Assembly: GCA_910586175.1 (NCBI GenBank) | Contig: CAJUIJ010000033.1 | Location: forward strand, 1 to 18,673 | Reading direction: 5' to 3' | Length of the DNA stretch: 18,673 nt | Source: an uncultured Muribaculaceae bacterium | GTDB taxonomy: Bacteria; Bacteroidota; Bacteroidia; Bacteroidales; Muribaculaceae | In this document: one piece after another, positions 16,901 to 18,673 of the stretch | How positions within the stretch are numbered: position 1 is the first letter of the stretch | Layout of the letters: every line of letters begins with the position of its first letter | Notes under the pieces: model-generated | The model's database searches: none | What the model saw: only the letters and a program-made list of their open reading frames with translations | Told to the model about the DNA's origin: nothing | Made by a program: the position numbers and the translations under genes

Positions 16901-18530
16901 CTGGCAGCTCCATTGCACCCTTGCCATAATAAGTGTCGGAGACACCCTTGTCCGATACCTTTCCTGCTGCGACAGCCTCCACTTCTGCAATGTGGCCGGA
17001 AGCTGAGGCTCCTGAAATCGAAACTGCATAACTTGTTTCGGCGATGGGTGTGGAGTTTAATTTCTTGCCGTCAAGATAGACATTATATGTCACGGTAGCG
17101 GCATCAACGTAGCCGAGATGCGCGCCGATGGTCACGGCATTCCATTTTACTGACTTGTCGGTCAATTTTATTCCAACCGGTTTCTCCGGTGTGTCGTAAC
17201 CGAAGAAACGCTCTACTATGGCAGGGTTTCCATAAAGTTTGCCGTCATTGCCAAGCAGATAAGGCTTCAGCTCATAACGGTGCATACCCTCTGCAACATC
17301 AACGGGAATAGAAAGGGATTGGCCGGGGGTGCCGCTGAACGAACCGCTGACCTTGCTGCCATCGAGAGAAACCTCAAGATAGACTTTGCCCGAAATAGGG
17401 TTGCCCGATTCGAGCTTTTCAGGGAGCTTTACTGAAATTGTGCCTTTGAGTGCCGGACCCTCCACATTCACCTTTACATCTGAGGGTATTGCCGGTGCTC
17501 CCGGTGCTGCATACGGATCAAAGCATTGGAGTATGCTCCACTGCTCATCGCCGAGAGAGCCTATCTTAGTGATAGTGCCATCGAGTTTAAGCAAGACCAT
17601 ATCGAGGATTTCATTGTCCATGTTGTCCCATGTAGGCAGCAACGCCACGAAACCTTCATCTTTGGGTGAATAAGCCATGGAAGTCACATAAGTATCCATG
17701 TCATAGGAGTATGATTGCACATTCACAAACTTCTTGCCGGCAGAGTCATACTTGGAGAGTACGCAGGACTCATCGAGCATATAGAGAGTCTTGTCGGCGG
17801 GCGACCAAGCGAAAGCCATCCAGTCAGAAGGGACAGTCACTCCGAGGTCTGTAAACGAATAGTCAGATGCGTTGAACTTCTGGAGTTTATAACCATTACC
17901 CGTCTTGTTGTAAGTAATGACATAAGCTATGTCAGCCACATCATCGTAGACTGCCCGGAGCACACACTTCTCTGCACTGTCGAATACATCGAAATTGATA
18001 GTGCCGACAGGGTTTCCATTTGGCTCATCCAAGAGGTACATGCCTGCGTCGGTAATGCCGGTCTGGGTGGAGGCATATGCGAAAGCATAGAGTTGGCCGT
18101 TTCGCACAAATCCGCCACCATAAGGTGCGGTCATGGCACTCGGTTTTTCCCAATTCAAGTTTGCCATCGAACCGGACCAGCTATACCATCCTTGTGGGGA
18201 TATACCATAAGATGGATACACTCGGAAGCCCTTGAGCGCTGCAGTAGCGAGTTGGCCGGCTTTTGCCGGAGCCGCGTTGCGCTTGTGTTGTTTCCTGACT
18301 TTGGTGCGTGCTTCGCGTGTCAATACACGCAAACGGGCATCGCCTGAGACTTCGGGAGGAAGGTTACGATTTCTGGCCAATAGTGCCGGACTGACACTGA
18401 CCTCGCGCTTCGCAACCTCCGGAGGGGTATTCATGCGCTCGTTGCCCGACTCACGAGTCACATCGGCATAAACGGAGTTCCCAAACAAGGAGGCCCCGAT
18501 TAGCCCGATAGACAATAAGGATTTTTTCAT
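13947..18530 (-). CDS. Very large secreted multi-module protein with T9SS sorting domain
   Basis: This 1527-residue protein has a signal peptide (MKKSLLSIGLIGASLFGNSVYA, cleavage near residue 22). A polar, basic stretch follows (about 66-92, including KVRKQHKR). Residues about 100-340 look like a beta-propeller-type region with repeated blocks such as DWMAFAWSPADKTLYMLDES and TSMAYSPKDEGFVALLPTW. The rest is tandem beta-sandwich and fibronectin-like modules: about 350-540, a jelly-roll-like module 575-708, further repeats 715-910, another sandwich 935-1075, a CARDB-like segment around 1090-1185, and a cleaved-adhesin-like module 1215-1390 with DDWLISPEV. The last 65 residues (MVSDATGAVYVHEKV, RGVYVVKCGDVTAKLIV) fit a type A T9SS sorting domain. 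No enzyme motif is seen. It is related in layout to the next gene, which probably shares its transcript. Role unknown; adhesion or glycan binding is a guess. Confidence 0.85.
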   Translation of the reverse strand: MKKSLLSIGLIGASLFGNSVYADVTRESGNERMNTPPEVAKREVSVSPALLARNRNLPPEVSGDARLRVLTREARTKVRKQHKRNAAPAKAGQLATAALKGFRVYPSYGISPQGWYSWSGSMANLNWEKPSAMTAPYGGGFVRNGQLYAFAYASTQTGITDAGMYLLDEPNGNPVGTINFDVFDSAEKCVLRAVYDDVADIAYVITYNKTGNGYKLQKFNASDYSFTDLGVTVPSDWMAFAWSPADKTLYMLDESCVLSKYDSAGKKFVNVQSYSYDMDTYVTSMAYSPKDEGFVALLPTWDNMDNEILDMVLLKLDGTITKIGSLGDEQWSILQCFDPYAAPGAPAIPSDVKVNVEGPALKGTISVKLPEKLESGNPISGKVYLEVSLDGSKVSGSFSGTPGQSLSIPVDVAEGMHRYELKPYLLGNDGKLYGNPAIVERFFGYDTPEKPVGIKLTDKSVKWNAVTIGAHLGYVDAATVTYNVYLDGKKLNSTPIAETSYAVSISGASASGHIAEVEAVAAGKVSDKGVSDTYYGKGAMELPVSIKADPATGDLEQSMIDLFAYQRDPLNAEPLRGWRYDDQTAHTGGFYCLAPLASSTGNLSDEWLFLPAINFADKDQMYRLSMDVWTGDHPFTAPETYEVTLTRNPNSTDAVVIRESETVSRKPNFETSETIFSVPEAGVWYIGIHYTSPLNSFRLYARNFNVEEAGATADAPAAVSLLAGTPGERGELVANISFVMPTANVTGGNLAESTVVTATADAGAGEVSITGAPGASMKLAVPTLQGENIIKVTTSTDAGKGLVAELPIYTGVYRPATPEVSATATDDNLTLKVNVTVPELNELGQFAGEAGDVIIYRRVAEEWRPFENIGALREWSFSVASTDAQDLYQFGLAVQNVAGYSEVMHTFGVHLGTPFQIPLKEVYALQGEDVIMKYEPVTIQQLGEDYCSWGFTDPGDLLDEASNDSGVALYATWMGSTQLMLPRFSTKGAHNAKADFSLFFGSISPQFVTIYAESPNMELSPIAQFSPEDGNGWEHKLITLPSQCQNVGWVQLAVHCELSDYTQYMLMDSYSVSNYPENMITISAMEGNSRAVVGEPYELSIVLENAGTNDLEMPAYTMTLVGDNGIIGNLTAENAPRIITASQKVRLDFKYTPRNVDVGNVLARFSVAGQPEVAVTEMEKSLQVLAAQIPSPEFIKVEKVGNGASLSWGKARDIESFELADAWTYGENIRGFKNIDRDYNNVWSISELTYPGKYTPKAFQVFNLAGNTNPLLSTRSGEQYLVGLSSTKGKTDDWLISPEVVPGSDVSLWVDILDPQYAEVLRVMYSTTGDNPEDFVQLPNAEIAPDTREWKKYEFTLPADAKYFALHHHGLDGADQFGLRIDDIVYDAANPIAVVDGYNLYRNGELIASQTKELSYVDKNVDFSEPVLYTVRSTAMVGDERVEGAPVSVWTEDGSGVENVVDTVSSIRVLSDGILVTGHAGDSIMVSDATGAVYVHEKVASDSVRYMLHRGVYVVKCGDVTAKLIVR

Positions 18531-18545
18531 AAGATTAGTAATTAA

Positions 18546-18659
18546 TTTGTCAAAAAATATTATTATAGTTGCTTTAATCGACTTTCTAATCCATTACAAT
18601 ATTTTTAGCAAATTTAATAATATTTTGCATATATCATAGACTGTTTGTCAAATAATATT
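18546..18659. repeat. Pair of 16-nt direct repeats upstream of the 1527-residue gene
   Basis: TTTGTCAAAAAATATT (18546-18561) and TTTGTCAAATAATATT (18644-18659) differ at one base and lie 98 bp apart. On the coding strand they read as AATATTwTTTGACAAA. They sit in the very A/T-rich 143 nt before the gene and could be regulator-binding sites or promoter remnants. The repeats are seen; function is not known. Confidence 0.5.
18609..18616 (-). promoter_or_regulatory. Possible -7 box for the secreted-protein operon
   Basis: TAAATTTG on the minus strand fits the TAnnTTTG -7 consensus and would give a leader of roughly 75 nt. No TTTG is found 19-21 nt upstream, so the assignment is weak; the region is so A/T-rich that a chance match is possible. 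Confidence 0.3.
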
Positions 18660-18673
18660 TGTTATTATAAAAT

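Noticed and set aside
1..18673. CRISPR array, tRNA or rRNA genes, insertion sequence or prophage
   Set aside because: No regularly spaced repeats, cloverleaf pattern, transposase, integrase or terminal inverted repeats were seen; gene content and strand are uniform.

Overview
The window looks like chromosomal DNA from a Bacteroidota bacterium, most likely order Bacteroidales. A Muribaculaceae-like gut lineage is my guess, not something shown. The evidence is an IleRS with the Bacteroidota-style GIHH active-site motif, a DUF4296-type lipoprotein beside lspA, two very large secreted proteins with type IX secretion (T9SS) C-terminal domains, few clear Shine-Dalgarno sequences, A/T-rich leaders, and a promoter of the TTTG / TAnnTTTG type. 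Every convincing gene lies on the minus strand, so transcription runs from high to low coordinates. I see no tRNA, rRNA, CRISPR array, transposase or integrase.

Right block (10767-18530): two adjacent secreted mosaic proteins of 1527 and 1036 residues. Both are built of beta-sandwich and fibronectin-like modules with signal peptides and T9SS-type sorting domains. They share at least one recognisable module and are separated by 69 nt holding a 10-bp hairpin. A stem-loop after the second gene probably ends this unit. The 143 nt upstream of the first gene are very A/T-rich and hold two near-identical 16-nt direct repeats.

Spacer (10504-10766): the stem-loop of the upstream unit, a small A/T-rich direct repeat, a candidate promoter for the next operon, and a leader hairpin.

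Left block (1-10503): a closely packed run of housekeeping genes in the order ddl, ileS, lspA, DUF4296-like lipoprotein, unknown Cys-rich small protein, clpS, clpA, aat, and a SprT-like metalloprotease gene cut by the window edge. Gaps are 1-86 nt with one overlap, so several genes are probably co-transcribed. Two functional themes stand out. The first is the cell envelope: Ddl makes D-Ala-D-Ala, and LspA cleaves lipoprotein signal peptides, probably including that of the adjacent lipoprotein. The second is N-degron proteolysis: Aat adds Leu/Phe to proteins, ClpS recognises the tag and ClpA unfolds the substrate for ClpP, which is not in the window.

The best leads for a second look are the swapped HIGH motif (GIHH) in IleRS, the compact clpS-clpA-aat set with an unknown Cys-rich gene just upstream and a 27-bp near-perfect palindrome between clpA and aat, and the paired T9SS mosaic proteins. 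I found no clear evidence of a wholly new defence or mobile system.
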